Shown here: positions 40,689 through 52,600 of the stretch, in pieces
How positions within the stretch are numbered: the stretch's first letter is position 1
Layout of the letters: each line of letters opens with the position of its first letter
Source of the DNA: Nectonema munidae
Lineage: Eukaryota > Nematomorpha > Nectonematoida > Nectonematidae
Reading direction: 5' to 3'
Assembly: GCA_030549495.1 (NCBI GenBank)
Contig: JAUIRK010001007.1
Span: 62,001-126,000, forward strand
DNA: 64,000 nt
The notes under the pieces: model-generated
Told to the model about the DNA's origin: nothing
Databases searched by the model: none
The model's input: the letters and a program-made list of their open reading frames with translations, nothing else
Position numbers and translations under genes: made by a program

Positions 40689-43600
40689 CTACAACAAAAA
40701 GTACATAGATTTATATTAACAAAGTTTTCACATACCCACTCCCATTTTTAAATGTCACACACGATGCTTTTAATGTAATTTCATATAAAATTATAATGCC
40801 GCCTGCTTTTTCTCGAATCAAATTGGTAAATGTGCTCTTCCTCAAATCAAAATGGTTAACCCATTTACGGCCAATGTTCCTATTTTGGAACATAAGTAAT
40901 TTCATCTTCGCCTGCTTTTTTCAATGACTTTGAATGTAAATCGTCTGCGTTTTTTAGATATCGCCTGCTTTGCTTGGCCTTAAATGGGTTAAATGAAAAA
41001 AACTTTTTCGTACATGATTCCTTTTTTACATATAATTTGAATCAAGGAGCCTATGCTTTTTGGGTAAAATTTTTTTTGGCTGTGGTACCCACAGATACGC
41101 GATGCGGGTAAGCAATTATCACCCACAAAATAATCTATGCCGTTGTGTTGACTGTATTTAATTGAATGAACACAGTAGAATTCTAAGACCGTTGTAAAAA
41201 CCATAGTAGAATAGATCCCTCCACAGGAAACGACAATCCCTATATTCTAAATCCATGTGATCCCAGGAAAAGCATACGACAATACGGAATTTGGCACAAA
41301 ACTCTCTTACCACTCATTTTAAGATGATGCAGGGATTAAATGCGGATTAATATGTTTAAATGAAGAAGTGAATTAATTTTTTACTCTTGTATTTCTTTGG
41401 AAAAGAGAAAATGATTGATTGACTCAGCGGATCAAAGTTTTACTAGTTTGACTGTGATTACCAATTCCTCTGAATTTTACAATAAGCACTATTATTCGTA
41501 CATATTGTCTCTCTCGAGGTTCTGAGGACTCAGCAAAGTGCGATCTTATTTTAGTTTCGATAATTGCTATACCCAATTCAAAGAAGGAAAAGTCAAAAAA
41601 ATCATCCGATCAAAGAAACAAAACACCTTTGATGATAACAGAAATTCAGAGTGTGAGGAAAGCAAAGCAAAAACAACTTAAAAAATAGCTGTCTGCAAAC
41701 GCCTCTTCTTCTGTTCAAAGTCAGAAATGATAATGTTTTTGCATTCCAACTTAAAAAAGTCATAGGTTTTAATTGTGATTAATTCAAAAAATTTCTGCTT
41801 CAGTAATGAACATTTTTAGTCCTTTTGTTTCTACGAATTCAAGATAAATTGCAATTTAGAAAATGTGGTTATTTTGATTAAACTGTCATTATTCAATTTG
41901 TAAAAGTTTTTGCAATTCAAATTTAAAAATAGTTCAATTTCTCATGATATCTAAGAATATTAAACAAGAAAGTCAAACCAAACACAGGAACAAAAGCAAA
42001 AAGAAAAGTTAGCTACATATAAAAAAAACGATTACATTCAATATTTTGGTCTATGGAAAATTGAAATATCACAGTTAAAAATTCACTTTTTTAAATAAAG
42101 AATAAATATTGTAAACTATACTATGTCTGTGTGTCTGGGACGAAAAAAGAAAGATTTTGATGTTTACTTTGTGAAATAACCTGATGAAAAGGGCAGTACC
42201 TGTCTCGCAATGGATGACACTTAGTTTTATAGTGTAGCACAGGCGCCTGTCTTTTGGCAAGTTGTAAACATTTATAAACAATGAACACATCTAACACTCA
42301 CCATCTTTTCTTAAGGTGAATTAATCAAGGTAGTTTTTAAAAACAACAACACAAAGAACAAAGAAGCAAGTGAACAGGGGTCAGAAAAAAGTAACGCACG
42401 TGTAGAACTAATGAAAGAAGCAATAGAACGTCGCCTAGCTCACCTATACAAAGTGTGGTCATTGCTTCACGGCCCATAATGACTTTACATAATAAATTAA
42501 AAGGCATTGTTCCAAAAACTCGATAAACTAGATTTTTTTTTATAAATTCTAAAATTTATATACATCGACAAATTTGTAATCTGGATACAATTCACAAGGA
42601 CTGTTCAAATGCGTAATTATGATTCTCAGACGCGGATGCAGAAGGAGGCGAAGGTATGCAAGTTCTGTTTAAATTAGTGGTCTGGCAAGACCACGCGAGA
42701 CGACAAAAAATAAAGAAAGGTATATGAAACTTACAAAGCATCCATGATCTTACCCAGCTACTGTCCGTATATATCTTTTTTTCAAAAATGATGAAATTTA
42801 AAAATCCTTCTTCCACTTAAAATTTTTTTAAATGAAATTCGTTTAAACTTTTATACAATTCGCAAGTTTAACAAATTTATATGGTGAGACTTTTATTGGA
42901 GCATTTCTTGACCAAATACCCTTTCCTGATGTCAGCCAGATGGCATTGGGATAAAAAAAAAGGAATTCTATTTCGGGTACATTGAGAATCGAACCAGAAA
43001 CCTTCTGATTGAAATCTCTGGGGTTTAACCACAATGCAACGGGCACCTACGATTACTGCAAAAGTATATTCATATAAAAATAAGAAGAATAAAACTTAAT
43101 ATACTACAAACTATTTTTCAAAATGTTAACATACCTAGCTTAAAAAAGTTTTAAAGTTGGCGATTATCCAATATAAAAAAAAAAAGCAAAAATTACAAAA
43201 GTATACACAGACAGACAATAGATATCATTTTTTATAAAAAAAAATTTATTATAAAGCAAACGTATTTTATTCCCAGCCTTAAACATTGTCAGTCTATTTT
43301 ACCATGGGGAAAATTCTTTTACACTCAGCATTTGAGTTTGGAATAGATTTTTATAAAATAATATATTTACTCTTTAAACAGAGAAAAAAATCACATTACT
43401 TTTAAACGTTATTTTTTCAAGAATTTTTTTGAAAAAAATGACAATGTAATTAATTTTTTAAATACCGCTTGCTGAAGTGATGCATAACGGCCATCCAAAA
43501 GTTGTGCATCACTGGAGTACATCATATTGAGTAATTGACCCAAAATCTCAAAACTAAGACGTGCACATCAAAAACGAAAAAAGACTACTTACAACTTTGA

Positions 43601-46600
43601 TTCCGTTTTCATCAAAATGCCTTTCAATGGTGGAATCTTTGTTATTAGCACTTTTGGAAACTTGAATGAAAGTATTGCCTTCTCTAGTTACAGTGGTCTA
43701 AAATGCATTGCAAATCTTTATAAAATTATCATTAACGCTAGAAAGTCTGAAAAAAAATGACCAGCTAGAAAGGCCACATGGGTCATTTGACCTATGAGAA
43801 TAATATCACCACTAAAAAGACATATATCTGTTGAAAAGAAAGACAATAAACGCGTATATTGTAAAAGATGTTTTAAGACTCGATCAACATGTTACACTTT
43901 TAGTACACCTGTTTGTGGAACATGTTCTGATAATGTTTGTAGGGTTAATAAAAGATAACATTTTCTACACAATTTGGAGATCTAGGCGTGCATTTTTTGG
44001 GGTATATACTTACAAAGTTAGTCCCAGCCTTTTCCATGATTATCAAGTTAATTAATTAAGATAATTAAAAGTGAGTTTTTAAAATTTTTATAAAGTGTCA
44101 TCCAGTTATAAACAAATTTATAATGTTCAATTCAAATTTCTACCTAACTCAAAACTATCAAAAAATTATGAGATGCACAGAAAATCCATCTTGGTCATAG
44201 AAAACAAGACAGAAGTACATCGTGACAATGCACTTTCCCGTTCCAAGAATGAAGAAACAAAGCAATAGGCATGCATCATAAAGAGTACATTTATAACATC
44301 AGACAATTATAAAGTGTTTGAATAACAACTTCACAGATCATATCTCCAAATGACTCGTCTTTTCCAGAAATTTTCTAAAAAAATGTCCTATTTTTGAAAT
44401 TGATGATTTCTAAGTTTGCTGGGAACCCTGATAATAATTAGGGGGCGTTCCCTAAATATGTCAATAATATAGAACTTTGATATAGACGTCCAAAAATGTT
44501 AAACCTTCAATTTCAATTTAAAAGAGTCACTCCATTTAAATTCATATGTTTCACACACGTGGTCTAAAGGAACGAATCATAACGCTTGATTTACCTTGCA
44601 CATCGTTTCATCCGCTCTCTTTTCATCGAATTCTTCGTTGAGCTTGAAAGTCAAGGTCACCTTTTTTAGAGTGGAATCGGTTTTCCATGTCCACGTGTCT
44701 CCTTCATTTTTGACGATAAAAGTCGGCTTCAACAACACAGCTGCTTTCCTCAACAGATAACTTACACCTAAAATCAATAATAATCTGATATACTAATCTC
44801 GACTAGCAGCCATAGAAGGTAGACCAGAGGACATAGAAGGGCAGGATGACAACAATTCCTAGTGGTCCAGTCAGGGTTGGGTTCAATTATAATTGTAATT
44901 GTGTAATTGAAAATTAATTACAACTAAAGTAATTGAAATTGATAAAAAAAAATAGAGTGTAATTGAAATTATAATTGTAATTAAAGCCTCATAATTGGAA
45001 AATAATTGTAATTGAAACCCCAATTTTCAATTATTTTGACTATAAGAAGAGTATGTTGGAGGCGATATGAGAATCTTGAGTGTTCACTGATTTGCAAAAC
45101 GTTGCTCGCTTTTCTCTCATTTTCACTCGCTCTCTCTTTCTCACCCTTTAGCTAGTTTTTTATCTTACTTTACATTGAACACATGTGGGACGTCACTGTA
45201 GTTTGACTCTCATTATTCATCAATTACAGATACAAAAATATAAAGCTTGTCTTTGAAAACGGCAATAATCATTCATACATGAAAAAATTTATAGAAGCAA
45301 TTCGTTGTAAATGAAACTTTATTTTCATCTCACTTGTATATGATCTAATATAATGCTTGATGAATGACATCAACAGAAGATTTTCAAATTAGCTGACTCA
45401 TCTGCTGGAAAAGAAAGTTACAGCGTTAGTTCCACTGAATAAAACAAGAACACTTCAACAAGTGACAGAAGCTCCTAAGAAAAAATGCAAACTCTTCAAT
45501 TTCATGTCTACAAAGTCCATTGCGAAGGATTACACAAACTTTTCAAGCACATCGGCTGAGTATCAGATAAAGTCTTATCTAAAAGAATCATCAATTCCGG
45601 GGGACAGCGACCCGCTTATTTTCTGGCAACAAAACAAATCTATTTATCCTGAGTTAAAAACGCTTTTTTTGAAAAGCTTGAATTCTATGGAATAAATGCT
45701 CTTCGCTATTTAGCTATTCCTGCATCATCTGCTCCTGTCGAACGAGTTTTTTCGATTGCTGGCAAAATTATAAGGCCAGACAGATGCCGTTTATCTGATT
45801 GGAGATTTGAGGAGCTAATGTTTCTAAGATCAAACATGCATATTGTATGAATCGATCAATTTCAAATTAATTACATTTTTTTGTTCTATAATAAATATAT
45901 TTACTTATTTTTGTATAAATCGGAAGTTGTAATTGTAATTATAATTGAAAGAAAAATTAATTACATAATTGTAATTAAAAAATAGTTTAAGAGTTTTTAT
46001 TTGGAACAAAAAGATAAATGAAATGATATATTTCGCTTTTACAGAAAAGCTTTATAAAATTGAGTAGTGAAGAATGGAATGAAGTGAAATGAAAATGAAA
46101 TGGAATTTTATGACGTGGTAATTTCTTTATTGTGAGGTTTCTTTGTTTATGAGACGTAATATGAGGTGGCGATTTCTCTATTGTTGTGGGTTCTTTGTTT
46201 CTTAAATGAGGTTGAGGTAGATTTGTAGGAGTTTAGTGGATTTTTATTTCCTTTTAGATAAAATTAATTCTCAGCGTCTCATCAATCTTGAAAAACGAAA
46301 CTCATCCCATGACTCAAAACTTCATGTTGTGAAATCGACACCAGACTTTCCAAACACCAAACTTACAATAGACAAAAGGAAATGGTTGATTAATTTGTCT
46401 TCAAAACCTTTGACGAAAGATGAGACTAATGTCCTCACATACGGCCCTAAGTTTAACATCGATACCTGCAAACCTAAAATTACCGAAATTTTACCAGCTA
46501 TTGAAAAAATAATAACCTCATACAATGACAAAGAAAAAGAAGTAAAACGGCTCAATGTTACAAATATTCTAAAGTCTAACCCACAAAAAAGTAAACAAAA

Positions 46601-49600
46601 TCTCACAAATAAGCAACTCAGAACACTGAATCAATTAAAACAAGACACTTCCAGAACTATAACCACCGCCGATAAAGGTAATGCTTTTGTGATCCTAGAT
46701 ACAGACACCTACATACAAAAAATTACCTCACTTCTACAAGACACATCAACATACAAAGAGATTACTAGATCCAACGCTAACCCCTTACAAACTGCTCAAT
46801 CCAAACTCAATTCTTTTGTTTACAAATTTTTCTCATCAAAAAAACTCGACTGGAAAGATTACAAAAACCTTCATTCGCGTGAATCCACGTACCCATTTTT
46901 ATATGGTTTACGCAAAGTTCACAAAGAAAATACACCACTTCGCCCTATTGTTAACTACTGTCTCTCTCCTTTCTATAACATAAGCAAGTTTTTGTCAAAA
47001 TTCCTAATACATCTAACAAACAACAACAACCTCTCAATTACAAATACACAAGAACTTTTGAATAGAATAAAGAAGATCAAACCTCAAACAGATCTTCTAG
47101 TAAGCTACGATATCGAATCCCTTTTCACATCAATTCCCCTAGAACTCGCTCTAACTACATTTAAAAAGAAACTTTTGAACTTTCCTCTTGAAAAATACTC
47201 CAAACTGACTACCACAGATATTATAAATCTAATAGATCTTATCTTTAAAAACAACTTTTTCACTTTTAAAGGAAAAATATACCAACAAATTTCTGGAACG
47301 GCAATGGGGAATCCTCTCAGTGGTATTATGGCCAATCTAGTAATTGAAGAACTAGAAAATGACATTAAAAACTCACCATATTTCTCGAAATTTTATGTTA
47401 GATACGTAGATGATATTTTGGCTATTTCTGACAAAGAAACCTTTCCACTAAAGAAGTGAATTCTTGGAACACAAATCTGAAATTCACCTATGAACTAGAA
47501 AAAACAAGTCACTACCTTTTCTCAACTGCAGAATAACACGTTTAAACGACACATTTAAAACGCAAATCTTCTTCAAACCAACCCACACCTACAGATATTT
47601 GGATTTCACATCCAATCACACATACAACAACAAGTTGTCTGCTGGCACGTCTCTATTTACTAGGGCAATCACCTTCTCAACCACCGAAAAGACAAAACGA
47701 GAAGATATTGCAAACACTAAAAACATTTTATCCAATAATAACTTCCCTGAAAAGACAATTGAAAAATCATTACAAATTTCCCTACACAATGCCAAATATC
47801 TTAACAACACAATTGGAGAACACTTTGCAAAACTCCCACTTTAATCATCAAAAATTCCAGTTCACACCATTTCAACAAACTCAAAACTACCTTAAAAAAG
47901 TTTAATATCTCAGTAATTGCAAAGCCAAGCTTCAAACTTTCAACCTGGTTCCCACACAACACTTTCGAGCCCAAAAACCACCTCAACGAAAAAAACCTAA
48001 TTTACATGCTGAAATGCGATTCTTGCACTTCCACTTACATTGGAAGAACACTACGCCCCCTAAAATACCGTATACATGAACACAAAACAAACATAAACAA
48101 GTTTATCTCTTCACAAACCCTTCCTAACAATCCTTCTGAAATTATTACACACATCGCAAACTACCCCTCACACAATTTTAACTTTGACAAGCCCACAATT
48201 TTGCAAAAGTTACACCCTGAAAACCTACCTTTCCTAGAATCATGGTTTTCACACAAACACAAAGACTCCATCAACAGCAAATTACCACTCCCACAAATCT
48301 ACCTCAACCTCATTTAAGAAACAAAGAACCCACAACAATAGAGAAATCGCCACCTCATATTACGTCTCATAAACAAAGAAACCTCACAATAAAGAAATTA
48401 CCACGTCATAAAATTCCATTTCATTTTCATTTCACTTTCACTTCATTCCATTCTTCACTACTCAATTTGATAAAGCTTTTCTGTAAAAGCGAAATATATC
48501 AATTCATTTATCTTCTTGTTCCAAATAAAAACTCTTAAACTATTTTTTATCTACTGATATCAATGGAACAACCTATTACTTGTGATTTCATAATTGTAAT
48601 TGTAATTGAAAATTTTTTTAACATAATTGTAATTATAATTGTAGTTTAAGGGTAGTAAATAAAAGTGTAATTGTAATTGAAAGTTATAATTGAACCCAAC
48701 CCTGGGTCCAGTAGCCCTTTATATTTATAAAAAAGGACATTGGCTTTATTTTGGTATTTTTAACTAGGTCTATTGGTAGTTGGTTGTTTGATGGGTAAAT
48801 ATTTCATTGATTTATTAGTTGTTCAGTCAGTTAGTTGGCAAAATCAAGTCTATTTTGTTCAATATTGATATTAATATCTTCCGATTAAATTTTACGAGTG
48901 GAAAAGCTCTACTCTATCAACAGAAGGAGAGTAAAATCGAAGGACAAGAAAAAAATAGTCGCAAAATATTATCCGACTCCAATACACAGGTAGTAATACA
49001 AACTGTAGCTAACAAACTAAAATTATTGGGGCAAGAGATAAATAGGTGTTAGTTCACCAGACTCCATTATTTTTACACTAAATATTAAAAATGAATACAT
49101 TGATAGAAAAATCTTTTGCCTCCCCCTACCCACAAATAAATAATTTTAACAAAGAAAATATTTGATACTCTGTGTTGTACATATGTAAACATGACTTCAA
49201 AATTAAAATATTCACGCGATTCTACTAGACTAGTAAATTTCTGAGCTCATTTACGAAAGCTTTCTTTCCGTGTCCCACGAAAGTACCTTAAAACAATGCT
49301 TTCCCTATATATTTTCTTGTCAATTTTAACTGATACTATCTTTTATTTAGATGCACAAGATAGATGAAATCACCATACATTGCCTTTTAAAGTCATTATT
49401 TACGATGTTACTGTAATATCGTATATAGAAAATAAATTTGTATATACTTACTAGAATCCCATTTTGGCTATAATTTGGGAAACTACGATCTAAACCACGA
49501 GTGGTCCACGCATTGTGAATTGTAAAATCCAAAATGGCAGGTTGATTACTTTATTTGTGATTGCTTCCCCATCTTCATATTTTGTTGAATAAGGTTTGAT

Positions 49601-52600
49601 ATACTAAAAGTGATTAAAATATCACCGAAACCGATTATAGCGAACATGTAGGATGGTTATTGACATCATTGGAACCGGACACATCTTCAACGTTCACACA
49701 ATTTTATTTTATAAGATTTAGCTAATTTAGATAAGCCGAGCTAAAAATATAAAGTATTTAAAATTAATTGAATAAGCAAATAAAAAATAGTGATAAAAAA
49801 CAACGTATATACATATTCTTTTATTCTTTGATAAATAAAACAAACTAAAAAATATAATTAGTAGTAGCTTTTTTTCAAAAAAAATTATTTAAAAAAAATT
49901 TTCAGTTCGAAAAGGGTTCATAAGAGAAAAGAGGTTAACAGAAACCGTGTTTTTAAAGGGAGGTAAGCAAAGACAAGCTGCTTTTTTAGACTAACCCAGT
50001 CACTAGGATTTGAAAAGTGGCGGGGATGAAATCCCTACTCTTAAGTCCGAGTCGAAAGTGACAATATTTAGTAGACTCCTTGCGATATTTTTGAAAAGTG
50101 CATGTTAAAACGTGAGAAAAATGACACGCAATGAGACTTGGGGTGAAAGCCCGTGTCGATTTTCTTAAAAGAAGCGTGCATTGGAATGCAAATATTGAAT
50201 GAGAATGGCCTGCAAAAATATGGAATATATGCCTACCATGATCTTTTTGTTTCGTCTATGCATTTTTTCGACGAAATTGCATGTATGCAAATTTGTACAC
50301 GTCAATCAAGCTTTTTAAAGCCAATGAAAAAGAGCGCTTTTTTAAGAGTTTTTTCTTTGCCTTTATTAAGATTGTTATATACGTCTTTTCGATGCAAATT
50401 TTTTACGAGTTGCATTCATATTCACACCACGCGTTCGAAGAAGAATATAAATCTTGGAAAAATCTTTGTACAAAATGGGATACAAAAAAACTAAATTTAA
50501 TTAAATTCAACAACCTCTATCATAAAAAAAGAGATTATGAAAAGGGAGAAAGAACGCATATATTTGTTGTCTTCTTCAAATTCATCTCCTGTTATTAAAC
50601 ACAGCATCACGTGTATAGAAATTGTAATGAAATGTTCGAATCTTTTTCACACGATTTAGCGCCATAGACGCGCGTCTACAAACGACTCCACCAAATAAAC
50701 AACAAAACGCATACAAGAATAAGAACTTTTGATACGCACAAGTTTTTTTATAAAAATACCTTTTGGCTTTTTAACTTGCAAAATACTTTCAAAATCAAAG
50801 CTTTTAAATTTTAAGAACATGACAGTAAAACTATTCAACTTTGGAATAAAATTTAAGAATTTAATGAAAACCTTAAAATACAGAAAAAACCCAATATGAG
50901 GCTCAAAACTGGCCAGACTTAGAAACAATACGAAGCTGGATATACTTAATTCCATTTAGATGATGAAAATTTGCTCAGTTACGCCTCAAAATACTGTAGC
51001 AACTTTTTTATATTGTTACTCGACTAGTGTTATGCTATTTTATACTTGGTAAAGCAAAGATACAGACAAAACAAGCGCAAACTTGAATGAAATCACAGAA
51101 ATGTCGCCATTATTTCGACACTTTATTTTAAAGATGTCATAAGGGAAACGAACATTTTTCCAATTCAATTTACAGCCCAAGCCATATTTGGATAATGAGC
51201 GAGTCTAATTTTATTGATGATGAGCGATGCACCGATAAGAACTTTAGACGGTGATCGCTTAATCAGTAGCTATTGATACGCTGATTTCATTATTATTCAT
51301 TTTTCCAACTTGGAACCGCATGGGCTAGGGTTGAGCATAAATTAGTAATGGGACGATTAATCGGAATATCGAGAGTTTTTTAAAGTATCGGAAATCGGCA
51401 TCGGAGATGAATTATTTAAACGCGATTCCGATACCAAAACGATTCTTAAATATACAGAATGTTGGATAAATAGTTATAACATAAGATAGCATTCGGTAGG
51501 CGTTTACGTACCGTATTTAAAAGGAGTGTGGGTTGTTAGAATGCTGAACTTGTTACACCAATGTCTTGGGTTTTAGTTCTCTCTTGTCGAGGCAAATTAC
51601 CCGTAGATTGATACAAGCAAATTTAAGTTAATTCTAACTCTATGTAATTAATATAATGAATTACTTTTTGAAATAAATTTATCATATTTTTGAATTGTGC
51701 TATTACAACAGTAAGAATAAAAGTTATGTGAGAAAATATAGGTACCAATATTGAAACAATGAAAAGTATTAAAGATTTTTCAAAATTATTGCAATGTGCT
51801 GATCAATTTTTGTTTTTCAAAAACTTGCTACACGGTCGGGTATGTTATGAAAATTCTACTTTTATTAAATATTTTTTGCGTGTACTACGTAAATTCAAAC
51901 ATTTTAAGGACTATTCCACAAATGCTCCGATTCCATTACGATTAATGAATTGAAAAAACGCTTTTTTATCATTAAAATGCACTGTTTTTATTGATTGTTT
52001 TTATCAATTTGAACTCAACATTACATCTTTTATTAATTAAAACAGAAGCATCGATAGATATGATTAAGGCTCATATAATTATATAGATAGCAGTTTGCAC
52101 ATCCAGATTACAAACAAGTTCGAATCGGAGTAGGAGTCAAATTTTTGTTAATATTTTTGAACTGCCTCCGAAACTCTGCTTTGAAGACGTCTAACTTATT
52201 CTTTTCATTTATACAACATATGAAAAAACATTGCGTAAAAAAGTTTAGACAGTTTTAATCATAAAAAAGATCCACTAAAAATTTAAACTTTATTTTCCCC
52301 TCCCACATTTTTATACACATGTAAAAAATATTCAAGGTTAAACACCGGGAAACCAGAGGCGTGTACAAGGGGACTAGAAGCCCTCTTCATAAAACTTCCG
52401 GCTGAGTTAGGGAAATTAAAAAAAATCAGCAGACTTTTGAGTCAAACATATTTTACAAACGATGTGAGAGCTATATAATAATAATAATCCATTGTTTTAT
52501 TATATACACACAATAAGTAAGCAATGTTTATCACAATGTCTCCTTGTAGTATTTTTGAGCAAACACATGTGTTTTCTCATCTTCTTCTGTCACAGTGATT

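Larger units (their letters stand above)
44872..48704 (+). mobile_element. hAT transposon with perfect TSD, hosting a Penelope-like element
   Basis: Termini CAGGGTTGGGTTCAATTATAA at the left and, inverted, at the right. Flanked by a perfect 8-bp duplication GGTCCAGT (44864-44871 and 48705-48712), diagnostic of hAT. Subterminal regions are packed with ATTGTAATTnnAATTA repeats. The transposase is reduced to the C-terminal dimerisation region: DPLIFWQQNKSIYPEL (45590-45660), then after a one-base frame change LAIPASSAPVERVFSIAGKI ending at 45850. It was probably mobilised by a relative. It lies in FABP intron 1. Confidence 0.92.

Noticed and set aside
42843-43046. Minus-strand 67-residue frame beginning MPVALWLNPRDF
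   Set aside because: It is a read-through of a tRNA-derived SINE.
49347-49532. Minus-strand frame ending at GATTCTA|GTAAGT, considered as FABP exon 1
   Set aside because: The donor gives phase 0 while exon 2 needs phase 1, and the protein lacks the G-x-Y / ENF signature; 55450-55381 fits both.
50153-50598. Two overlapping plus-strand frames of 105-113 residues
   Set aside because: Hydrophobic, AT-driven composition, no homology, and inside FABP intron 1.
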